Positions 17,354-24,504 of a stretch of DNA of 64,000 bases are shown here, piece by piece; positions within the stretch are counted from its first letter, which is position 1; every line of letters begins with the position of its first letter. Location: assembly GCA_902478545.1 (NCBI GenBank), contig CABSLA010000003.1:45280-109279 (forward strand), in the 5' to 3' direction. The stretch comes from an uncultured Collinsella sp. (GTDB taxonomy: Bacteria > Actinomycetota > Coriobacteriia > Coriobacteriales > Coriobacteriaceae). The notes under the pieces are model-generated. The model ran no database searches. It was not told the DNA's origin and saw only the letters and a list, made by a program, of their open reading frames with translations. Position numbers and translations under genes: made by a program.

Positions 17354-19168
17354 TCATTCACCTCCCTCGTATGTATCGAGGTATTCCTGCTTGAGCGTCT
17401 GCGAGGACGGCTTGATCTTTTCCACGAGCGCGCCGGCCTCGATGAAGTAGAACGAGTTGGTGAGGTCTGCCAGGTCGTCGAGTAGATGGCTTGAGATGAG
17501 CACGCTGCGTCCCCGCGCCACCTCGCTGCGCATCGCGTCGCAGGAGGTTTTCCGTTTTCCCGGATCGAGGCCGTTCAGCGGTTCATCGAGGATGAGGTAC
17601 GGGCAATCGGTCGCTATCGCCATGGCAAGCTTTACCTGCTGCTTCATTCCTGTCGAGAGTTTACGGGTCGGCTTGTCGAGATATGGGGAGATTCCGAGGG
17701 AGTCGCAGAGCGAGTCGATGTCGGCGGCCGATTTCCACGCCTCCCTAACGAAAGAGAGGTGCTCGCGGGCCGATAGCGTGGGGTAGAGATCCGCGCCGCC
17801 CGAAGAGCTCAGGTAGACGAGTTCTGCGAATTCGGCTGATCGACGTTGGTAGATTCCGTCTGCCGCCAGGCTTCCCGAGCGGATGCGGGTGGGAAATTGG
17901 CCCGACAGCGCTTCAAGAAGGGTGGTTTTCCCCGAGCCGTTGGGAGCGACGAGCCCCGCCGCCGTTCCCGGGCCCAAGGAAAGCGATCCGATCGAAAGTA
18001 TCGTCGTGCTCCCGTATCCCACGCTCACGTCCAGGAGCTCAAGCCCATGGTGCTTTTTAGCGGGTCCAGCCTGTTTGGGCGAACGCGTCACAACGGCGCC
18101 GACCGCGAAAAGGACCGCGACGTATACCAGGGCCACGGCAAGCATCGATGCGCCGCCCGAACCGGAGCCGATGAATTCCGTCGGGAAGCATCCCACGTAA
18201 CCCGTTGCCTCGATAGGCGAGAACACGGCCAGCGGCAGGAGCTCGAGCGCGGCATTATGCCCCAGTGCCGAATCGGACAATAACGGGAATGCCGGGGCCG
18301 CGACAAGCAACGCGGAGGTAAGGGGGCCCGCGAAGACGCGCCTCGTTGCGGTCGATAGGACGACGGAACAAACGGATATCAAGGTTCCACCCGCGAGCAG
18401 CGCGAGAAGTATGGTCGTGAAGACGTTTCCCGCGGTCGTGGTAGTGAGCGCGCCGTTATGGAAGAAGGCGATCGGGTACCCGATCTGCCCGAAGCCGTTT
18501 AGAGCCAAGGCGTAAATGCCCCCGGGCGCAAGGCCGGCGAGGAGCATCGCGGTCCCCGCGCCAATTATCGAAAACACGGTTTGGATAAGGCGCCGGAATT
18601 TGGGCACGGGCGCCTTTGCCGCCAGGGTCCCGGGCCTTGTGGCGCCGAGCACGAGTATCGACGAGAGAAGGAAGGGGATGAAGGGAAGGAAGGACGGCGC
18701 CTGGGCAATGGCGTAGGGCAGGAAGGAGAGGAACGGCAGGTCGTTTGCGGAGGCCGGGATATCCGCGATGCCGGAGCTGCTCAGGGCGCGGCAATATGCG
18801 AGCTCTGCGTCATTGGTCTCCTGGTCCCCCACGATGGACCCGGATTGGAAGCCCTCGTCCATGAGCGCGTAGTAGCTCTCGGCAGAGTCGAGAAAGGCGG
18901 CGTCGGTTTGAGCGGCGAGGGCGGCGTTCGCGTATCTTGCAAGCTCAGCGTCATCTTGCTGCTCTGGCGATAGGTCTGTGCCGCTGGCCTGGGGCGCGCG
19001 CGTATTGAATGCGTCGACAAAGCCCTGCATGCCCTGCTTCATAAAGAAGGGGCCGTAGATGGGTGAATTGAACGCAATGGGGACGGAAAAGGCTGCAGCG
19101 AGAACGAGCGTGGAAATCCATACGGCCTTGTCTCTTAGGATTAGTTTGAGAAGAAGTCGACAGTACAT
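17354..19168 (-). CDS. ABC transporter, permease-ATPase fusion
   Basis: A 604-residue single-chain transporter half. Residues ~1-355 are membrane: an N-terminal helix (VWISTLVLAAAFSVPIAF), an extracytoplasmic stretch of ~110 residues, then several helices. The motif ALNGFGQIGYPIAF also occurs, in variant form, twice in the 740-residue permease. Residues ~375-600 are an ABC ATPase: Walker A APNGSGKTTLLEAL, signature LSTGMKQQVKLAMA, Walker B YLILDEPLNGLDP, switch His in VLISSHLLDD. ATG 19168 has AGGTGCTTCTGA before it. P1 is encoded immediately downstream. Fusion of an ABC-2-like permease to its ATPase is unusual for this class; it may export or confer resistance to the peptide. Confidence 0.72.
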   Translation of the reverse strand: MYCRLLLKLILRDKAVWISTLVLAAAFSVPIAFNSPIYGPFFMKQGMQGFVDAFNTRAPQASGTDLSPEQQDDAELARYANAALAAQTDAAFLDSAESYYALMDEGFQSGSIVGDQETNDAELAYCRALSSSGIADIPASANDLPFLSFLPYAIAQAPSFLPFIPFLLSSILVLGATRPGTLAAKAPVPKFRRLIQTVFSIIGAGTAMLLAGLAPGGIYALALNGFGQIGYPIAFFHNGALTTTTAGNVFTTILLALLAGGTLISVCSVVLSTATRRVFAGPLTSALLVAAPAFPLLSDSALGHNAALELLPLAVFSPIEATGYVGCFPTEFIGSGSGGASMLAVALVYVAVLFAVGAVVTRSPKQAGPAKKHHGLELLDVSVGYGSTTILSIGSLSLGPGTAAGLVAPNGSGKTTLLEALSGQFPTRIRSGSLAADGIYQRRSAEFAELVYLSSSGGADLYPTLSAREHLSFVREAWKSAADIDSLCDSLGISPYLDKPTRKLSTGMKQQVKLAMAIATDCPYLILDEPLNGLDPGKRKTSCDAMRSEVARGRSVLISSHLLDDLADLTNSFYFIEAGALVEKIKPSSQTLKQEYLDTYEGGE

Positions 19169-19266
19169 TCAGAAGCACCTGCATTCCTCAAAGAATCGTT
19201 AGATTAAAAGTAACAGATTGAATGAAGATGCGCGCGGCGGGGGCGAGGCGAATGGCTGAACGGTAT

Positions 19267-19292
19267 CGATATGCGGGTTTAACGGCATATCG
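19267..19292. promoter_or_regulatory. Inverted repeat upstream of the fusion gene
   Basis: CGATATGC (19267-19274) and GCATATCG (19285-19292) form a perfect inverted repeat with a 10-base spacer. It lies between the two transporter modules, 99 bases upstream of the fusion gene start, and could be an operator or a weak terminator of the upstream operon. Confidence 0.4.
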
Positions 19293-19318
19293 ACCACATA
19301 GATTATTAACTTGCATTT

Positions 19319-20068
19319 CTACCCGCCCTCTCCGTAGAGCCGCCGATACGCGCTTAGCGCACCCTCGGCGCGTCCGGCAGGCCTTGCGAAATGGGATCCG
19401 GGAGACTTCGGCGCAGCATCATCTTGCGGAATGCTTCTAATGAGCCTCCCATCCTTCAAAAACAGAATCTCATCGCACAGTCTATCGACCGAATCCAAGA
19501 TGTGGGATGACATGATGATGCACGTACCAGAATCGGCCAGCTTCCTGAGAATCCCGGAATGCAAGTCCACCCTGCTGGGATCGAGCGCGTTCATGGGTTC
19601 ATCCAACAGGAGGTACCGCGCACCCGTCGCATACGCAATCGCCAAGGTAAGCTGCTGCTTCATACCCTGGCTCAGAGCGCGGATCCTCATCTTCGCGAAC
19701 TCGCCTATCTGCGTTTGCTCCACTACCTCCTCGATATCACGAGCATGCGGCCACATATCGCAAACCATCTTGAGGTGATCTTCCGCACGCAATCCGGGAT
19801 ACAGCAGCGTTCCCTCACCAGGTGCATAGAAGATCATAGAACGGACCTCTCTCGCACCCGTACCCTGCACCTCATCCAGAACGATGCTCCCGTCCACGCG
19901 AGGACCCGGCAAACCTGCCATCGCACGCAGCAACGTCGTCTTTCCATGCCCGTTCGGAGCGACGAGACCGTAGACCGTACCCGGGGCAAACTCAGCGTTC
20001 ACCGAATCTACGAGCACCTTCTTTCCATAAGAGATCGTCAGCGTTTGAAGGTCAATCATCGAGATCAT
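19319..20068 (-). CDS. ABC transporter ATP-binding protein of the P2 module
   Basis: A 249-residue ATPase: Walker A APNGHGKTTLLRAM, signature LSQGMKQQLTLAIA, Walker B YLLLDEPMNALDP, switch His in CIIMSSHILDSVD. It is close to the ATPase half of the fusion protein (shared APNGxGKTTLL, GMKQQ and LDP patterns). The start at 20068 overlaps the permease stop as ATGA; ATG 20059 is an alternative with better spacing to AAAGGGG. It is the third gene of P2-permease-ATPase and should energise the permease. Confidence 0.85.
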   Translation of the reverse strand: MISMIDLQTLTISYGKKVLVDSVNAEFAPGTVYGLVAPNGHGKTTLLRAMAGLPGPRVDGSIVLDEVQGTGAREVRSMIFYAPGEGTLLYPGLRAEDHLKMVCDMWPHARDIEEVVEQTQIGEFAKMRIRALSQGMKQQLTLAIAYATGARYLLLDEPMNALDPSRVDLHSGILRKLADSGTCIIMSSHILDSVDRLCDEILFLKDGRLIRSIPQDDAAPKSPGSHFARPAGRAEGALSAYRRLYGEGG

Positions 20069-22287
20069 CCCCTTTCGATCTTCGGAACACCCAGGCGCAC
20101 CAACAACGGAGATACGGCGCCCAAGACCACCAGCAGAGCGCCCGATGCGCCGACGACCTCTCCAAAAGGCATCGCGTTCGTCCCTCGCCCAAGGAACCCA
20201 ATCGTCCCCACCTGGGAAGCGGGATCAAACGAGGCGAATGGAGCCAGCAGCGCGGCGCCCATGCCCGCGCTTTCAACATGAGCGCTCAACGAACCCAACA
20301 CCAAGAGAACCGCGCAAACCACTCCGGTGACAACGGGGCTGCGGCTAATCGCTGCTGTCAACGCAGCGACGACGGAAATCACGCCGTATGCCATGACCAG
20401 CAACGGAACGCTACGCAACACCGCCTCCCCCACCATGGACGTTGTCGAAGCCCCCGCTCGAATGAGAGCGACGGGATACTCCGATCCACCCGCACCGTTC
20501 TTAATCGCGGACACAACTGCAGCGGGAACCATCGACACCAAAAGCAGCGTCAAGCCAAGCAGGAGAGACAACGCAACAGCCGTCAGAAAACGCACATGCG
20601 CTGTTGCGGGGACTTGGAAAACCAGAAGGGAACGGCACTGCAGGTGGGTGCACGCAAGCGATGTGACAACCACAGGCAACAGCCAAAACAAGGAAGGAAG
20701 CGCTGCCTGGAAATACGAAAGGAGGATTAATGGGGGCATCTTCGTACTTAACTCGTAAACCTTGGGGTCCGGCAAGCTCGCGATCGACTCGAGCAGAAGG
20801 GCGCGCGCCTCCGCACGAGAAGGAGTCTCCGGCTCGATTCCGATCGATTGCAGGAGGGTCGCATCTGCCGCGCCCAGTTCGCCTCGAGCGCGCTCGTACG
20901 TCGCAAGGCTTCGAAACCCCTCCGCAGGCGTAGGCGCGTACACAAAACCCGAAAGAGCATCTCGCATGTCTTCCAGGGCCGTTTTGCCCTCGACATCCAT
21001 ATTCGCAGCGTCCTGCTCTAGATACCGATCTATTGAACGGAGCTCCCCATCCCTATACCGAACAGCGGAAACGTCATCAGCGTCAGGAAACACCTCGACC
21101 AGAGCCGGGGCCAGCATCGTCGTCGACATTGCAATCGCGCATACGGCGAGGGCAGGAGAATGCAGGAGCAGTTTCCCCATCGTTCTTACGTATGCAACGG
21201 CGGAGGCACAAGCGCTCGAACGAGTTGCCGCTCTCGATGCGGTGAAGGAACCTCTCTCAAGACAAATCGGGGGCATCGGGCGCGCGCAGCCGCTCTTTCC
21301 AGCAACGCAAAGCAGGCTAATTGCCAGCACCTCGATCCCGATTGCGCATACGAGGGTAATCGCACCACGCTCGAAGCAAAGTCCAGGCAGATTCACTATC
21401 TGCGTTGTCGGGTACGGGCTATAGGCGCCGACGGTCAACTCGGTGTTCGCATACGTAAGGGGATTCAACAGGGCGAACTCACGTAAAGCGATGGATCTTC
21501 CGTAATACCCGGGAACCATCGTCACCCCCATCAGGGCACATACGAACACGATTCCAAGCGTAGGGTTATTGGCAATCTTCACGGCAAGGTGAACGACAAG
21601 CGAGATGAACGCTGCCACCAAGAATTGCAAGATGGCCGTCTGCGCGAACACCAGCCAAGCCGGTTTGATAACCGGAGTCGCATATTGAATGTAGCCTATC
21701 GGATAGAACGGCGAGCCCGGGCCATTCTTCACAAGCACGGCGATTATCCCTGGAAGATTGATGGCGAGGACGGCAAGCATTGCAAAAACACTCGCCCATA
21801 CGCTCGATGCAACAAGTCTACCCAGCTCGCCCATCGGTGCCTGGATGATGAGCTTTTCGCGTTTGTTAAGACGCGCGGCAAGGAACGAGACGGCAACGGC
21901 CGTTGCGACCCATAGCAAGTACTCCTTCGATCCGTCATAATAGGTGTACTCTCCATCCGATATCTGCAGAAACGGAAGTAGGGGAGAGAGCGGTGCCAAG
22001 ATAAGACGTCCCGCGGCAAGAGGGTACAGAAGCGCGGGCATGCTTGATGAAGAGGTATAGACACCGTCCTCCCCCGCATTCACAAGCGCATCCGCATAGG
22101 ATGCTGACAATTCCTGCTCAACACGGGTTATTCCCGACTCGAGGTATTCGACCCGTCCGTCGATGCCAGCCGCGCTCCTGAAGACGGGCAGAGCACAAAG
22201 AACCATCAACGCAACAACGACAACACAGAGCGACCTGGAGGAGAGAAGCGACCTAAAGATCGCCTTCGAGATTTTGAGCATATTCAT
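20065..22287 (-). CDS. ABC-2-like permease with two homologous halves
   Basis: A 740-residue membrane protein about twice the size of a normal permease. Each half has a first helix, an extracytoplasmic domain of ~80-140 residues, then a bundle of helices. Each half also carries the same signature after a helix: VLVKNGPGSPFYPIGYI in the first, SAIKNGAGGSEYPVALI in the second. The fusion protein has one such module. The architecture (duplicated, large, beside a small ATPase and a secreted peptide) recalls lactococcin-972-type immunity/export transporters, but I cannot confirm homology. ATG 22287 follows GGTTAAGGTTGGCG; an earlier ATG at 22305 lacks a binding site. It overlaps the ATPase gene as ATGA. 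Confidence 0.65.
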   Translation of the reverse strand: MNMLKISKAIFRSLLSSRSLCVVVVALMVLCALPVFRSAAGIDGRVEYLESGITRVEQELSASYADALVNAGEDGVYTSSSSMPALLYPLAAGRLILAPLSPLLPFLQISDGEYTYYDGSKEYLLWVATAVAVSFLAARLNKREKLIIQAPMGELGRLVASSVWASVFAMLAVLAINLPGIIAVLVKNGPGSPFYPIGYIQYATPVIKPAWLVFAQTAILQFLVAAFISLVVHLAVKIANNPTLGIVFVCALMGVTMVPGYYGRSIALREFALLNPLTYANTELTVGAYSPYPTTQIVNLPGLCFERGAITLVCAIGIEVLAISLLCVAGKSGCARPMPPICLERGSFTASRAATRSSACASAVAYVRTMGKLLLHSPALAVCAIAMSTTMLAPALVEVFPDADDVSAVRYRDGELRSIDRYLEQDAANMDVEGKTALEDMRDALSGFVYAPTPAEGFRSLATYERARGELGAADATLLQSIGIEPETPSRAEARALLLESIASLPDPKVYELSTKMPPLILLSYFQAALPSLFWLLPVVVTSLACTHLQCRSLLVFQVPATAHVRFLTAVALSLLLGLTLLLVSMVPAAVVSAIKNGAGGSEYPVALIRAGASTTSMVGEAVLRSVPLLVMAYGVISVVAALTAAISRSPVVTGVVCAVLLVLGSLSAHVESAGMGAALLAPFASFDPASQVGTIGFLGRGTNAMPFGEVVGASGALLVVLGAVSPLLVRLGVPKIERG

Positions 22288-22320
22288 CGCCAACCTTAAC
22301 CTCATCCAGTCGGAACAGAG

Positions 22321-22343
22321 GGGCCGAACAAAATGCTCGGCCC
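22321..22343 (-). promoter_or_regulatory. Hairpin between P2 and permease
   Basis: GGGCCGA and TCGGCCC form a 7-bp stem around nine bases, 11 bases after the P2 stop and 34 bases before the permease start. There is no T-run, so it is more likely an mRNA-stabilising or partial read-through element, of the kind often placed after the structural gene in peptide operons (inference). Confidence 0.5.
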
Positions 22344-22353
22344 TTCCTCGCAT

Positions 22354-22719
22354 CTAGTAGGTGCTATAGACAAATTGCCATTTATCAGTTGTGCCAAGAA
22401 CACCACAGGAGCACATTGCAGCGAGGCGGGATTCCCTATGATGCGCGGATCGGCGGTAGCCATTTCGGTAGGAGATCGTCTTGTAAGAGATGTTGAACAT
22501 CGAGATGCTGTGCCCGCTTACGCCGCGAGGACAGCTGTAGCTCCAGTAGGTATCGACGACGTCGTCCGTATACCCGAGGGGCTCAACGAGGGCACACTGG
22601 CTGCTCTCCTGGGAAGGAGGCATCGGGGTATCCGCAAAAGCGGGGGCTCCCGGCAGCAACAGACAAAGAGCGAGGCCGAGGAAAACCAAGAGCTTACACG
22701 ACTTAACAGTACTGAACAT
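22354..22719 (-). CDS. Small secreted Cys-containing protein P2, candidate exported peptide
   Basis: A 121-residue protein with a signal peptide: MFSTVKSCK, a hydrophobic core LLVFLGLALCLLLPG, and a likely cut after APAFA. The mature ~91 residues contain four Cys (SSQC, YSCPRG, MCSCG), which could form two disulphides, and end in aromatic residues (WQFVYSTY). TISYRNGYRRSA resembles VISYTSGWYRSS in P1. No known family was recognised. ATG 22719 has GGAGAGGATT before it. It is first in the operon with the duplicated permease and the ATPase. A secreted antimicrobial or signalling protein handled by that transporter is the working idea. Confidence 0.58.
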   Translation of the reverse strand: MFSTVKSCKLLVFLGLALCLLLPGAPAFADTPMPPSQESSQCALVEPLGYTDDVVDTYWSYSCPRGVSGHSISMFNISYKTISYRNGYRRSAHHRESRLAAMCSCGVLGTTDKWQFVYSTY

Positions 22720-22783
22720 AATCCTCTCCAATCTAGAGGGGTTTCGGTTGCAGCATGCTGTGATTACTTGCCGGCAAAGTCAA

Positions 22784-22802
22784 TTTAACATAAACTGTTA
22801 AA
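22784..22802. promoter_or_regulatory. Palindromic operator candidate
   Basis: TTTAACA-TAAAC-TGTTAAA is a perfect 7-bp inverted repeat with a 5-base spacer, in the intergenic region from which P2 (minus) and the DUF2975 gene (plus) diverge. The XRE protein encoded at 23362 is a plausible binder. Confidence 0.5.
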
Positions 22803-22839
22803 AAGTAACCTGAGTTTTTTAAATTCTTCGGAGGTTATT

Positions 22840-23352
22840 ATGAGTTCCGACAATCGCACTCCCCGGCTTCATTCCTTCCGCATCGCATGTGCGATAGCCT
22901 CTGCGACCCTTTGCGCCACCGCCATCGCACAAGTGGCGTTCTCCTTAAAGCCAGCAATCGAAGTGCTCGACAACCCTGTAATTGCAGACTCCCCCGCGTA
23001 TCCAGCCCTTGCGATCTCGACATTGGTCCCTGCCGTCATCGGTATCGCTACGACCATCCTCAGCGCCGTTCTCGTGTGGACGATCAAGAGCGGAGACCCC
23101 TTCAAGAAAGGGTCTGCGACATGCTTGAAGGTGCTCGGCATTCTCTTCGTTGTTCAAGCTGCCACCAGCCTCTACGCCGGCTCACTCAAAACCTCCGTTT
23201 CGATGTTTGGCGGCGAGGGGGCCGTCGGCGCCCAAGAGATCGCTTCATCATTCGATTGGACCTCTCTGGTTCTCGGCATCGTCCTGTTCATGCTTTCCCA
23301 GCTCTTCTTGTACGCCCGAGAGCTGTACCTCGACTCCGACGAGATTGCGTAA
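22840..23352 (+). CDS. DUF2975-like membrane protein
   Basis: A 170-residue protein with four predicted membrane helices (near FRIACAIASATLCATAIAQ, ALAISTLVPAVIGIATTI, VLGILFVVQAATSLYAG, LVLGIVLFMLSQLFLYA). It ends in ARELYLDSDEIA, like the DUF2975 family, whose C-terminus is typically LxxExDLTI-like. DUF2975 genes are usually followed by a small XRE regulator, as here. CGGAGGTTATT precedes the ATG. Function is unknown; membrane-linked regulation is inferred. It is divergent from the P2 operon. Confidence 0.65.
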   Translation: MSSDNRTPRLHSFRIACAIASATLCATAIAQVAFSLKPAIEVLDNPVIADSPAYPALAISTLVPAVIGIATTILSAVLVWTIKSGDPFKKGSATCLKVLGILFVVQAATSLYAGSLKTSVSMFGGEGAVGAQEIASSFDWTSLVLGIVLFMLSQLFLYARELYLDSDEIA

Positions 23353-23361
23353 GGAAACGCC

Positions 23362-23613
23362 ATGCCCGTAATTGTTCGCCTCGACAAGATCATGGCCGAG
23401 CGAAAGATTTCCTCGAACGAACTTGCCGAAAGGATTGGAACCACGCCCGTGAACCTGTCCCGTATTAAAAAAGGGCATATTCGCGGCATTCGCTTCAACA
23501 CACTCGAGCAGCTATGCCTCGCCCTTCGTTGTCAACCCGGAGACCTTCTCGAAGTCATGAGCGAAGAGGATGCCCGAAAGGAGTTCGGACTCGATTGGTC
23601 TGCCGAGGACTAG
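23362..23613 (+). CDS. YozG-like XRE transcriptional regulator
   Basis: An 83-residue Cro/CI-type protein that is almost entirely helix-turn-helix: IVRLDKIMAERKISSNELA, then RIGTTPVNLSRIKKGHIRG and FNTLEQLCLALRCQPGDLLE. The CQPGDLL ending is typical of the small YozG-like group that accompanies DUF2975 proteins. It starts nine bases after the DUF2975 stop with AAGGAAACGCC before the ATG, so the two form an operon. Targets probably include its own promoter and perhaps the divergent P2 operon (inference). Confidence 0.8.
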   Translation: MPVIVRLDKIMAERKISSNELAERIGTTPVNLSRIKKGHIRGIRFNTLEQLCLALRCQPGDLLEVMSEEDARKEFGLDWSAED

Positions 23614-23620
23614 AGGGCGC

Positions 23621-23840
23621 GACGAGACTCGTCCCCGCGTTCAAGAGTCCATCGAGACGCTCCAAGCGTTCGGCTACGGCATCACCGAGCCGGACGACCG
23701 AAATATCGCCATACGCGACGTGAAGACGAACAGTTGGCTCTAGCTCACCGAGTACGCGGCAGTGCTGGGCCCATCCCAACTGAGGTCACGGTGGTCCGAT
23801 AGGGGCGCCGCCCGCGGCATGCGCCGCGGAGCGGTATCCC
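23621..23840 (+). pseudogene. Decayed frame with in-frame amber codon, unrecognised
   Basis: The frame reads protein-like text (RVQESIETLQAFGYGITEPD, then IAIRDVKTNSWL), meets TAG at 23741, and continues LTEYAAVLGPSQLRSRW. The composition suggests a former gene fragment rather than non-coding DNA. No start codon or binding site was found, and no family was recognised. Confidence 0.25.
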
Positions 23841-23894
23841 CTACCGAAGGGCGGGGATGCCCTCCGCTTCCAGTTCGGAATCAGCCGTCGGAGG

Positions 23895-23958
23895 CGTTCG
23901 GCTGACTGCGGGAACGGCCTGTCCGCTCAATGTGTTCGGCTGAGATCGGAAATCAACC
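23895..23958 (+). repeat. 64-bp direct repeat, copy B
   Basis: Same orientation as copy A at 16864-16927, with 60 of 64 identical bases. Together they bracket the P1/P2 transporter block and the DUF2975/XRE pair. Similarity fades within ~15 bases on either side. Confidence 0.8.
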
Positions 23959-24138
23959 CAACACGAGCCGGACACGCGCCAGACGGCTCTTCCCCGTACG
24001 GCCTTCCCCCTTACGCTCATGTTGCAGACGTGTAACGCCGCAGTAAGCACACCCCTTTTGGCGCCAGACAGGTACAATGATGAACACTGTACCGTAGCGG
24101 AGCGCCCCGCGCGCCGCAACCACGCGAAAGGGTTTCCC

Positions 24139-24426
24139 ATGGCCGAGATCTCGTCCTCCCGTATCGTCATCACCGTCCTTGGCAAGAACCGCCCCGGCAT
24201 CGTCGCCGGCGTCACCCGTGTCCTGGGCGAGGCCAACGTCGACATCCGCGACATCACGCAGTCCATTATCGAGGACATCTTCACCATGACCATGCTGGCC
24301 GATACCGCCGAGTCCAAGCTCGACTTCGCTGAGCTGCAGAAGGCCCTGGCCGAGGCCGGCGAGCTTTCGGGCGTCAACGTGTCCATCCAGCGCGAGGACG
24401 TCTTTAACTTTATGTACCGCCTGTAG
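24139..24426 (+). CDS. ACT domain-containing protein (UPF0237-like)
   Basis: A 95-residue single ACT domain. It opens ISSSRIVITVLGKNRPGIVA, with the beta-alpha turn NRPGIVAGVTRVLGEANVDI typical of ligand-binding ACT folds, and ends NVSIQREDVFNFMYRL as in the UPF0237/GcvR-like small ACT proteins. Such proteins bind amino acids and act as regulators; the partner is unknown. ATG 24139 is the first start giving a family-length protein, though the site before it (GCGAAAGGGTTTCCC) is modest. Citrate synthase follows 78 bases downstream on the same strand. Confidence 0.82.
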   Translation: MAEISSSRIVITVLGKNRPGIVAGVTRVLGEANVDIRDITQSIIEDIFTMTMLADTAESKLDFAELQKALAEAGELSGVNVSIQREDVFNFMYRL

Positions 24427-24504
24427 CGAACAGGCCGTACGGGAACAGGCCGGCGCATCTGCACTCAAGCACGCCGCCCCCACACGGCCCGGAGAGGAGC
24501 GCAC

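Larger units (their letters stand above)
23614..24138. other. Intergenic region with decayed frame, hairpins and repeat B
   Basis: This 525-base stretch has no intact gene. It holds a frame broken by an amber codon (23621-23840), the hairpin CCGCGGC-ATGC-GCCGCGG (23812-23829) inside a longer imperfect structure that may terminate the XRE gene, copy B of the 64-bp repeat, and ~170 bases leading to the ACT-domain gene with no clear promoter found. Confidence 0.5.
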
